The position numbers and the translations under genes are program-made. A stretch of 13,339 nucleotides of DNA from the NCBI GenBank assembly GCA_000436975.1, contig HG000332.1, forward strand, positions 1-13,339, given 5' to 3'. The stretch is from Clostridium sp. CAG:1000 (GTDB lineage: Bacteria; Bacillota_I; Bacilli_A; RF39; UBA660). The notes below the pieces were generated by a model. The model was not told where the DNA came from. It did no database searches and worked only from the letters and a program-made list of their open reading frames with translations. This document shows positions 7,915 through 13,339 of the stretch, piece by piece (positions within the stretch are counted from its first letter, which is position 1; every line of letters starts with the position of its first letter).

Positions 7915-9465
7915 ATGAAGGAATTTGATTTTGAAAAAGTACCAATAGTTGAGATAGCAAATGAAATACTTTTAGATGCTGTCAAAAAAAATGTCAGTGA
8001 TATTCATTTTGACCCTACTAAAGATGCTTTAAAAATAAGAATACGTATTGATGGTATTATGTCAGATTATTCATTAATACCTAGTAAATATAAAAGAAAC
8101 TTAATATCAAGAATTAAAATGATAGCTGGTATGAATATAATGGAAACTAGACTTCCTCAAGATGGTGCGATTAAAACAAAAATAGGAGATAAAGTATTAG
8201 ATGTACGTGTATCAAGCTTACCTACTAACTGTGGAGAAAAAGTCGTTCTTCGTATTTTAGACTATGCTAAAAGTTTTAAAGGACTTGATAGTTTAGGATT
8301 TAGTCCTGATAGTTTAGAAAAAATTAAAAAGATGATTAATATACCAAACGGTATTATTCTTGTAACTGGTGCTACTGGTTCTGGTAAATCAACTACTGTA
8401 TACTCTATCTTACAACAAATGAATACAGAAGAAGTTAATATTATAACTGTTGAAGATCCAGTCGAAATGGATATACCTGGTATTAACCAAGTACAAGCTA
8501 ACTCTGAGATTGGTCTTACTTTTGCAAATGTTTTAAGAAGTATATTAAGACAAGACCCTGATATTATTATGATTGGTGAGATTAGAGATGACGAAACTGC
8601 AAGAATAGCCGTAAGAGCATCTATCACTGGACACAAAGTATTATCAACAATACATACAAATAATTCATTAAATACAATAGAAAGACTTACTGATATGGAT
8701 GTAGAAAGGTACTTGTTAGGTTCTGCACTTACTGGTATTATTTCTCAAAAATTAGCAAGAAAGATTTGCCCTAATTGTAGAGTTTTAAGAGAAACAAATA
8801 ATTATGAAAGAATGGTATTTAAAAAAGTAATAGGAAAAGATATACCTCAAATGTGGGATGTTAATCCTGAGGGATGTGAACACTGTTTTAAAGGATATAC
8901 AGGTAGAATTGCTCTTCATGAAATACTTGTAATGGATGATGAAATCAGAGATGCTATTACAAATGCAATGCCAAAAGATCATTTAAGAAAATTAGTTTAT
9001 GGAGGAAATGTTGTTACCCTACTTCAAGATGGGCTTGATAAAGTTATTGAAGGCGAAACATCATTCTCAGAAATATTAAAAGCTGTTGATCTTGAAAATG
9101 ATTTAGATAATTATGATGAAGATAATTTAAAAAGCAGTTTAAATGATGTAGAAGTCAATAAAGCTGCCAAAGAATTACAAAAAGCAAAAGCATCTCAAAA
9201 AACTGATACCGTTAACTATTCAGCAAAAATACCAACAAATACAGAAAATAAAACCGTTGTACCTACAATAAATCAACCTGCTCAAAGTGTTCAACCTGCT
9301 CAACCTGTTCAACCTTTTCAACCTGCTCAAACTGTTCAACCTGTTCAACCTACTCAGCCTACTCAATCCGGAGTAGCAAGGCAAGCTATTACACAAGTTC
9401 CTGGGACTACAGAAACAGTAAAACCCACTCAACCAAAATCAGATATACAATTTTTCAACTTATAA
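7915..9465 (+). CDS. GspE/PilB/ComGA-family type II/IV secretion ATPase with Gln/Pro-rich tail
   Basis: Hexameric cytoplasmic ATPase predicted to power assembly of a type IV pilus or competence pseudopilus. The N-terminal domain starts almost at once (VSDIHFDP at about 28-35), so the usual MshEN/GspE N-terminal adaptor is absent. Walker A is GATGSGKST (152-160), the Asp box TVEDPVE (about 178-184), Walker B PDIIMIGEIRD (215-225) and the His box GHKVLSTIHT (239-248). A zinc-type tetracysteine has C285/C288 and C321/C324. The conserved core ends near 400; the last ~110 residues are an acidic/Lys linker followed by a low-complexity Gln/Pro repeat (454-484) and a polar tail ending QFFNL. SD AGAGAGGG lies 6 nt before the ATG. 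It is divergent from the pilin gene, which supports a filament-assembly role; pilus, secretion or competence cannot be told apart here. At 516 aa it is longer than ComGA because of the C-terminal tail. Confidence 0.93.
   Translation: MKEFDFEKVPIVEIANEILLDAVKKNVSDIHFDPTKDALKIRIRIDGIMSDYSLIPSKYKRNLISRIKMIAGMNIMETRLPQDGAIKTKIGDKVLDVRVSSLPTNCGEKVVLRILDYAKSFKGLDSLGFSPDSLEKIKKMINIPNGIILVTGATGSGKSTTVYSILQQMNTEEVNIITVEDPVEMDIPGINQVQANSEIGLTFANVLRSILRQDPDIIMIGEIRDDETARIAVRASITGHKVLSTIHTNNSLNTIERLTDMDVERYLLGSALTGIISQKLARKICPNCRVLRETNNYERMVFKKVIGKDIPQMWDVNPEGCEHCFKGYTGRIALHEILVMDDEIRDAITNAMPKDHLRKLVYGGNVVTLLQDGLDKVIEGETSFSEILKAVDLENDLDNYDEDNLKSSLNDVEVNKAAKELQKAKASQKTDTVNYSAKIPTNTENKTVVPTINQPAQSVQPAQPVQPFQPAQTVQPVQPTQPTQSGVARQAITQVPGTTETVKPTQPKSDIQFFNL
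9274..9369 (+). repeat. In-frame Gln-Pro minisatellite in the ATPase gene
   Basis: Tandem 6-nt/12-nt repeats of the form CAACCT(G/A)(C/T)T encode QPAQ/VQPx units (residues 454-484, roughly ten copies). Copies differ mainly at one or two bases, so length change by slippage or recombination is plausible while frame is kept for multiples of three. Confidence 0.85.
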
Positions 9466-9491
9466 GAAACTCGCAAGAGTTCTTTTTTTTT
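9466..9491 (+). terminator. Terminator after the ATPase gene
   Basis: AACTC (9468-9472), loop GCAA, GAGTT (9477-9481), then C and nine T residues. The stem is only 5 bp but has a stable GNRA-type tetraloop and a strong T run, and starts just after the stop codon. Confidence 0.65.
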
Positions 9492-9514
9492 GAATATAAT
9501 TTATTGGTGATACG

Positions 9515-11404
9515 ATGTTTCAAAGTAAACAAAATTATAGAATCAAAATAATATTTTTACTATCTTTACTTATATTCTTTTTCGTAATAATAAAAATATT
9601 TTATATTCAAGTAATAGAATATAAAAAACTAAACAATCTTGCTAATGACTTATGGAGTAGAAATTTAACCGTTCAAGCAGATAGAGGTAAAATACTTGAT
9701 AGAAATAATAAAGTTATAGTTGATAATGTAACTAGTGTAGGACTCTACTTAGTACCAAATCAAATATTAAATAAAAAAGATGTAGCACAAACTTTATCAA
9801 AGATATTAAATGTTTCATATGATGAAATGTATAAACATGTAACTAAAAAAGCGTCAGTGGAAAGAGTTCACCCAGAAGGGAGAAACTTAAGTTTTAAAAT
9901 AGCCGAAAAAATAGAGAGTTATAACTTTGATGGAGTTTATCTTTTAAAAGAAAGTAAAAGAAATTATTTATACAAAAACATACTTTCTCATGTTATAGGT
10001 TTTACAGGTATTGATAATCAAGGACTTAGTGGGCTTGAACTTAAATATGATAAATTATTAACCGGTAAAAATGGTAATATTAAATATTACTCAGATGGTA
10101 AAGGTAAAAGACTTTCTATGCCAGAAGTGTATGAATCCCCTACTGATGGTAAAGATATCAAATTAACAGTTGACCTAGATGTTCAACTATCGCTTGAAAA
10201 TGAACTTCATAGTGCATATAAAAAGTACAATGCTGAGCAAGCAATCGGAATAGTTATGAAAGCTAAAACAGGTGAAGTACTTGCAATGAGTAGTATACCA
10301 TCATTTGATCCAGAGAATTATCAGAAGTATAACAGTGAAACCATTAATAGAAACTTAGCAATATGGTCTAATTTTGAACCAGGTTCTACGTTTAAAATAG
10401 TAACGCTAGCATCAGCAATTAATGAAAGAAAAGTGAATATATTTGAAGATACATACAATGACACTGGAAGTATAAAAGTAGCAAATTCTACCCTTCATTG
10501 TTGGAAAAGAAAAGGACATGGTCACGAAACATTTGTACAAGTTGTTGAAAACTCATGCAATCCAGGGTTTGTAGTTCTTGGCCAAAGACTTGGTAAAGAA
10601 AAACTGTTTAAATATATTACTAATCTTGGCTTTGGTAAAAAAACAGGCATAGATTTAAATGGTGAAGCAACCGGAATACTCTTTAATTTAGATAATGTTG
10701 GTCCTGTTGAACTTGCAACTACTGCATTTGGTCAAGGCATTAGTGTTACTGCTATACAACAAGTAAGTGCTGTTAGTGCTATTGTTAATGGGGGAACTTT
10801 ATATACTCCATATATAGTTTCATCAATTGGTGATAAAGATAATAATCCAAAAGTCAAAAAAGAAAAAATTATTACAAAAGAAACAAGTAATTTAGTAAAA
10901 TATGCTCTTGAAAGTGTAGTTGCTAATGGTAGTGGTAGAAATGCTTATATTGAAAACTATAGAATTGGTGGTAAAACAGGTACTGCCCAAAAAGTTGGTA
11001 GTGATGGAAGATATATGTATGGAAATTATGTATTATCATTTATAGGTTTTATGCCTGCAAATGATCCAGAATATGTAATTTATATAGCACTTGATCACCC
11101 TACTGGTGTTACGCAATACGGTGGAGTTGTTAGTGCTCCTATTGCTAGAAATGTACTTAAAGATATAATATCTATTTATAATATACCAGAAAGTAAAGAT
11201 GGAATACCTAAGTCATATAGATGGGATGATATTGTTTATGTAACTGTACCTGATATAGTTGGTAAAACAAAAAAAGAAGCTAAAGTGCTCCTTAAAGACT
11301 TTAATGTTGAATTTGTGGGAGATGGTGATAAAGTATTTACCTCTTCCCCATCTAGTGGTATGAAAGTTAAAATGGGTTCAACTATAAAAGTACTTTTGAA
11401 TTAA
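9515..11404 (+). CDS. Class B penicillin-binding protein (FtsI/SpoVD type) with one PASTA domain
   Basis: Membrane-anchored transpeptidase that cross-links peptidoglycan with a SEDS partner; 629 aa. A short cytoplasmic N-terminus and one membrane helix (about 11-31) precede the PBP-dimer domain (RGKILDRNNKVIV). The transpeptidase domain has all three motifs: STFK with active Ser291 and Lys294, SCN (S347-C348-N349), and KTG (487-489, within GGKTGTAQK). A single PASTA domain covers about 573-629 (VPDIVGKTKKEAKVLLKDF, ending IKVLLN). One PASTA resembles SpoVD; septal PBP2x/PBP2B usually have two, so a division or a sporulation role cannot be decided. SD GGTGA precedes the ATG. The gene follows a terminator after 23 nt and no good -35/-10 pair is visible, so its transcription may rely on read-through. 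No terminator hairpin is seen after the stop. Confidence 0.93.
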   Translation: MFQSKQNYRIKIIFLLSLLIFFFVIIKIFYIQVIEYKKLNNLANDLWSRNLTVQADRGKILDRNNKVIVDNVTSVGLYLVPNQILNKKDVAQTLSKILNVSYDEMYKHVTKKASVERVHPEGRNLSFKIAEKIESYNFDGVYLLKESKRNYLYKNILSHVIGFTGIDNQGLSGLELKYDKLLTGKNGNIKYYSDGKGKRLSMPEVYESPTDGKDIKLTVDLDVQLSLENELHSAYKKYNAEQAIGIVMKAKTGEVLAMSSIPSFDPENYQKYNSETINRNLAIWSNFEPGSTFKIVTLASAINERKVNIFEDTYNDTGSIKVANSTLHCWKRKGHGHETFVQVVENSCNPGFVVLGQRLGKEKLFKYITNLGFGKKTGIDLNGEATGILFNLDNVGPVELATTAFGQGISVTAIQQVSAVSAIVNGGTLYTPYIVSSIGDKDNNPKVKKEKIITKETSNLVKYALESVVANGSGRNAYIENYRIGGKTGTAQKVGSDGRYMYGNYVLSFIGFMPANDPEYVIYIALDHPTGVTQYGGVVSAPIARNVLKDIISIYNIPESKDGIPKSYRWDDIVYVTVPDIVGKTKKEAKVLLKDFNVEFVGDGDKVFTSSPSSGMKVKMGSTIKVLLN

Positions 11405-11405
11405 A

Positions 11406-11531
11406 TTATTTTTTCTTTCTTTTGACAATTATTAATAAACAAGTAATTATTACTATTAAAGCAAGTAATAATACAGCAATACTTGCCATAATATTATCTC
11501 CAGTCATTGGATTATTCATTAAAATATTCAT
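11406..11531 (-). CDS. 41-aa microprotein consisting of an NPxTG-type cell-wall sorting signal
   Basis: Reverse-strand ATG 11531 to TAA at 11406. The product begins MNILMN and then has the full plan of a sortase signal: NPMTGDN at residues 7-13, a hydrophobic stretch of about 20 residues (about 16-36, ASIAVLLLALIVIITC...), and the basic end VKRKKK. There is no signal peptide and no mature domain. A real gene is supported by an SD (GAGGTG, 6-7 nt before the ATG), a promoter-like sequence with 17-nt spacing just upstream, and a terminator of trpS insulating it. It ends 1 nt from the convergent PBP stop. Sortases recognising NPxTG-like motifs are known in Firmicutes; whether this peptide is a substrate, an inhibitor or simply a small single-pass membrane protein is unknown. 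It could also be the remnant of a larger surface-protein gene. Confidence 0.68.
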   Translation of the reverse strand: MNILMNNPMTGDNIMASIAVLLLALIVIITCLLIIVKRKKK

Positions 11532-11550
11532 ATATAACACCTCTAATTTG

Positions 11551-11579
11551 ATATTAACACACAAATATATTTTTATCAA
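11551..11579 (-). promoter_or_regulatory. Putative promoter of the sorting-signal microprotein
   Basis: Minus strand: TTGATA (11574-11579), 17-nt spacer, TAATAT (11551-11556). The predicted start near 11544 leaves a 13-nt leader holding the SD. The -35 overlaps the T-rich tail of the trpS terminator. Confidence 0.5.
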
Positions 11580-11607
11580 TATAAAAGGATTAGTCTCTTC
11601 CTAATCC
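11577..11607 (-). terminator. Terminator of trpS, containing its stop codon
   Basis: Minus strand: GGATTAG (11601-11607) pairs perfectly with CTAATCC (11587-11593) around a 7-nt loop, then TTTTATATT. The trpS TAA is inside the 3' arm. Read on the plus strand, the same hairpin has only a weak T tract and would be a poor terminator for the converging PBP gene. Confidence 0.7.
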
Positions 11608-12573
11608 CATTTTATGTTTCATATCTTTAAATTTTTCTGCAGCTATTTTTCTTGTGAAGTCACGTCCTTCATCCAATATCTTATCTATTTCTTCACTATT
11701 AATATATTTATTATATTTTTCTTGAATTTCTAATATTTTTGTAACCACTAAGTCAGCAACACATTTTTTAAATTCACCATAGTTTTTGCCTTCAAACTCT
11801 TGTTCTACTTCAGAAATTGATTTACCATTTAAACTAGTATAAATATTAATCAAATTAGAAATACCTGGTTTATTTTCCATATCATATTTGATTACCATTT
11901 CACTATCAGTAGTTGCTCCCATTATCTTCTTTCTTGTTAATTCTACATCATCAAGTAAGAATATAGAGCCTTTCTTATTATCTGCTGATTTACTCATTTT
12001 CTTTGTTGGATCTACAAGGTCCATTATTAATTTAACATTTTCAGGAATCATCGCAGTTGGTATATTAAATGTTTGACCATATTTTTTATTAAATCTCTCT
12101 GCGATATCTCTTGCAAGCTCTACATGTTGTTTTTGATCCTTTCCTACTGGAACATAATCTATATCATAAATTAATATATCCGCAGCCATTAATACCGGAT
12201 ATGTAAGTAAACCACTTGTAAAATTAACATTCTTTAGACTTTTATCTTTAAATTGAGTCATACGAGATAACTCTCCATAGTATGTATTACATTCAAGGAG
12301 CCATGAAACATTCGCATGGTATTCATTTTCTGATTGAATGAATATCTTATTTTTCTTAGGATCTATTCCGCATGCTAAATAAAGAGCAAGTAAACTTCTA
12401 ATTCTACTGTGAAGTTCTTTACTATCTTGAGGAACAGTAATCGCATGCATATCAGCTACAAATAGATACGAATCATACTTATCTTGGTTTTCTACCATTT
12501 GTCTTACAGAACCAATATAATTTCCAAGAGTAATTACTCCAGTTGGTTGAAGACCTGTTAACATCTTTTTCAT
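11590..12573 (-). CDS. trpS: Tryptophanyl-tRNA synthetase
   Basis: Class I synthetase that charges tRNA-Trp; 327 aa, normal for bacterial TrpRS. It starts with the family's GLQPTG followed by the HIGH-equivalent TLGNYIGS (15-22), then FVADMHA, the tryptophan-pocket region YPVLMAADILIYD (125-137), VPVGKDQKQHVELARD (141-156) and KMSKS (192-196). SD AAGGAGATG lies eight bases before ATG 12573. Transcribed alone, divergently from lexA, and closed by a terminator. No T-box or leader-peptide attenuator fits in the short upstream region, so unlike pheST it shows no tRNA-dependent control. Confidence 0.97.
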   Translation of the reverse strand: MKKMLTGLQPTGVITLGNYIGSVRQMVENQDKYDSYLFVADMHAITVPQDSKELHSRIRSLLALYLACGIDPKKNKIFIQSENEYHANVSWLLECNTYYGELSRMTQFKDKSLKNVNFTSGLLTYPVLMAADILIYDIDYVPVGKDQKQHVELARDIAERFNKKYGQTFNIPTAMIPENVKLIMDLVDPTKKMSKSADNKKGSIFLLDDVELTRKKIMGATTDSEMVIKYDMENKPGISNLINIYTSLNGKSISEVEQEFEGKNYGEFKKCVADLVVTKILEIQEKYNKYINSEEIDKILDEGRDFTRKIAAEKFKDMKHKMGLGRD

Positions 12574-12594
12574 TATTTCATCTCCTTACAAATA

Positions 12595-12626
12595 ATTATA
12601 CAACAAAAAATATAAAAAATCATCAA
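12595..12626 (-). promoter_or_regulatory. Probable promoter of trpS
   Basis: A consensus TATAAT -10 (12595-12600, minus strand) is correctly placed for a leader of about 14 nt carrying the AAGGAG SD. The -35 is unclear: TTGATG (12621-12626) is 20 nt away, and the 17-nt position has only ATGATT. Confidence 0.45.
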
Positions 12627-12631
12627 AAATA

Positions 12632-12660
12632 TTTACAATCATTTGTTTGTATGATAATAT
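12632..12660 (+). promoter_or_regulatory. Putative promoter of lexA
   Basis: TTTACA (12632-12637), 17-nt spacer, TAATAT (12655-12660), with TGA just before the -10 giving an extended -10 element. The start is predicted near 12667, leaving a short leader with the SD AAGGAAGTGA. Confidence 0.55.
12638..12655. promoter_or_regulatory. Candidate operator: inverted repeat in the lexA promoter spacer
   Basis: ATCAT (12638-12642) and ATGAT (12651-12655) form a 5-bp inverted repeat with an 8-nt spacer, filling the space between -35 and -10 of the lexA promoter. The position suits autorepression by the downstream LexA. It does not match the Bacillus LexA box (CGAACnnnnGTTCG type), and short AT-rich palindromes are common here, so it is only a candidate. 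Confidence 0.22.
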
Positions 12661-12681
12661 TTATTTAAGGAAGTGATTAAT

Positions 12682-13299
12682 ATGGAAAAGCTTACTAACA
12701 AACAAGAAAAAATCTTAACTACTATTAAAAAGTTCATTGCTGATAACGGATACTCTCCAAGTATAAGAGAATTATGTACACTATGCAATCTTAGTAGTAC
12801 TGCTACTATGTTTGTTCATTTAAAGAATTTAACTTCAAAAGGATATATTAATCAAGCAGGAAGTAAGTCAAGAACTATTGAGTTAAATGTTCCAAATGAA
12901 TATGATAAAAAAAGTGATAATGTTATTAATGTACCTCTTCTTGGTAAAGTAGCCGCTGGTAACCCTATTGAAGCAATAGAAAGACCAAATGAATTTTTCT
13001 CGTTACCAAAAGAGTTAATACCACTTAAAACAGAAGTATTTACCCTAGAAGTTAATGGAGACAGTATGATTAATATAGGTATATACGATGGAGATATCGT
13101 TATCGTTAAAAGAAGTAATACAGCTAATAATGGTGAAATAGTAGTCGCAATGACTGATGAAAATGAAGTAACATTAAAAAGATTCTTTAAAGAATCTAAT
13201 CACATAAGACTACAACCAGAAAATGATTATTTAGAACCAATTATATTAAATAATGTAACTATCCTAGGTAAAGCAATAGGCCTTTATAGAAAAATATAA
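12682..13299 (+). CDS. lexA: LexA SOS repressor (autocleaving)
   Basis: Dimeric DNA-binding repressor of the SOS regulon; RecA filaments on damaged DNA trigger its self-cleavage. 205 aa, the usual length. Winged-helix domain at about 1-65 (LTNKQEKIL, GYSPSIRELC, LSSTATMFVHLKNL); cleavage site Ala92-Gly93 in VAAGNP; S24 peptidase-like domain with catalytic Ser128 (NGDSMI) and Lys166 (VTLKRF). ATG 12682 follows AAGGAAGTGA, one mismatch from the ideal SD; the in-frame GTG at 12673 overlaps that SD and was rejected. The recognition helix differs from B. subtilis, so the operator sequence may too. Divergent from trpS; probably autoregulated. No hairpin is visible in the 40 bases after the stop. 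Confidence 0.95.
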   Translation: MEKLTNKQEKILTTIKKFIADNGYSPSIRELCTLCNLSSTATMFVHLKNLTSKGYINQAGSKSRTIELNVPNEYDKKSDNVINVPLLGKVAAGNPIEAIERPNEFFSLPKELIPLKTEVFTLEVNGDSMINIGIYDGDIVIVKRSNTANNGEIVVAMTDENEVTLKRFFKESNHIRLQPENDYLEPIILNNVTILGKAIGLYRKI

Positions 13300-13311
13300 T
13301 CAAGAGCACAC

Positions 13312-13339
13312 TGAACTAGTCAAGTAAAAGTAGACAGTT
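13312..13339. mobile_element. Possible end of an IS3-family insertion sequence, cut by the window edge
   Basis: Thirteen bases after lexA the sequence begins TGAACTAG and continues to AAAAGTAGACAGTT. A TG start followed about 20 nt later by GTAGACA resembles the terminal inverted repeats of IS3-family (IS150-type) elements. No transposase is inside the window and the other end is not visible, so this rests on resemblance alone. Confidence 0.3.

Noticed and set aside
7800..7985. Upstream extension of the pilin frame to a 205-aa protein
   Set aside because: The extension crosses the pilin promoter, its SD and the start of the divergent ATPase gene, and would bury the class III leader, which must be N-terminal.
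8262..8636. Minus-strand 124-codon frame inside the ATPase gene
   Set aside because: Antisense to the Walker A to His box region; its composition is the reverse reading of conserved codons.
9274..9369. Short regular repeats as a CRISPR array
   Set aside because: The units are 6-12 nt, have no unique spacers, and are in frame with the ATPase coding sequence.
9220..9432. Reverse-strand 70-codon frame rich in Leu-Ser/Asn-Arg repeats
   Set aside because: It is the mirror of the Gln/Pro repeat in the ATPase gene; no SD, and the periodicity comes from the minisatellite.
9495..9500. TATAAT as a promoter -10 for the PBP gene
   Set aside because: No acceptable -35 lies 15-19 nt upstream (that stretch is the terminator stem and loop), there is no exact extended -10, and the leader would be only about 8 nt.
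11422..11604. Plus-strand 60-codon hydrophobic frame between the PBP gene and trpS
   Set aside because: It starts with TTG without an SD and is antisense to the microprotein, whose signals (SD, promoter, sorting-signal layout) are far better.
1..13339. Mycoplasma-type genetic code (TGA = Trp)
   Set aside because: All tryptophans at conserved positions are TGG, no long gene has an in-frame TGA, and the pilin gene ends at TGA directly before the proS start. Peptidoglycan and wall-sorting genes also argue for a walled bacterium.

Overview
The window is about 13.3 kb of AT-rich DNA using the standard bacterial code: tryptophan is TGG throughout, and TGA is a stop at the pilin gene. Gram-positive-type Shine-Dalgarno sequences, a Phe T-box leader, InlB-type B-repeats, an NPxTG-type sorting signal, a PASTA-containing class B PBP and a Bacillus-type LexA all point to a walled low-GC Firmicute. 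The very low GC and tight packing recall uncultured gut Bacilli (RF39/Erysipelotrichia-like lineages), but that placement is inference.

Layout from left to right. (a) 1-1922, minus strand: the N-terminal 640 codons of a large secreted protein with InlB/Listeria-Bacteroides-type repeats, running off the left edge. (b) 2003-5658, minus: pheS-pheT (phenylalanyl-tRNA synthetase) with its own promoter and a complete T-box riboswitch with a TTC (Phe) specifier. (c) 5665-7852, minus: a type IV pilin-like prepilin gene and proS, read as one unit from a clear promoter. (d) 7859-9491, plus: a GspE/PilB-type ATPase with a Gln/Pro-repeat tail; its near-consensus promoter stands back to back with the pilin promoter. 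(e) 9515-11404, plus: a FtsI/SpoVD-type class B penicillin-binding protein with one PASTA domain. (f) 11406-11579, minus: a 41-codon gene, easily missed, that encodes little more than a cell-wall sorting signal (NPMTG, hydrophobic stretch, basic tail), with its own RBS and promoter-like sequence. (g) 11590-12626, minus: trpS. (h) 12632-13299, plus: lexA, divergent from trpS. (i) 13312-13339: a sequence resembling the terminus of an IS3-family insertion sequence, cut by the right edge.

Functionally the window mixes housekeeping translation genes (three aminoacyl-tRNA synthetases), cell-envelope genes (PBP, surface protein, sorting-signal microprotein), one pilin/ATPase pair of a type IV filament or competence-pilus system, and the SOS repressor. 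No large unknown multi-gene system is visible. The least ordinary items are the sorting-signal-only microprotein, the repeat tail on the pilus ATPase, and the regulatory chain in which pilin-proS transcripts can run into the Phe T-box ahead of pheST. Several transcription units share a compact design: 13-18 nt predicted leaders, terminator hairpins that contain the stop codon, and -35 boxes lying in the tail of the upstream terminator.
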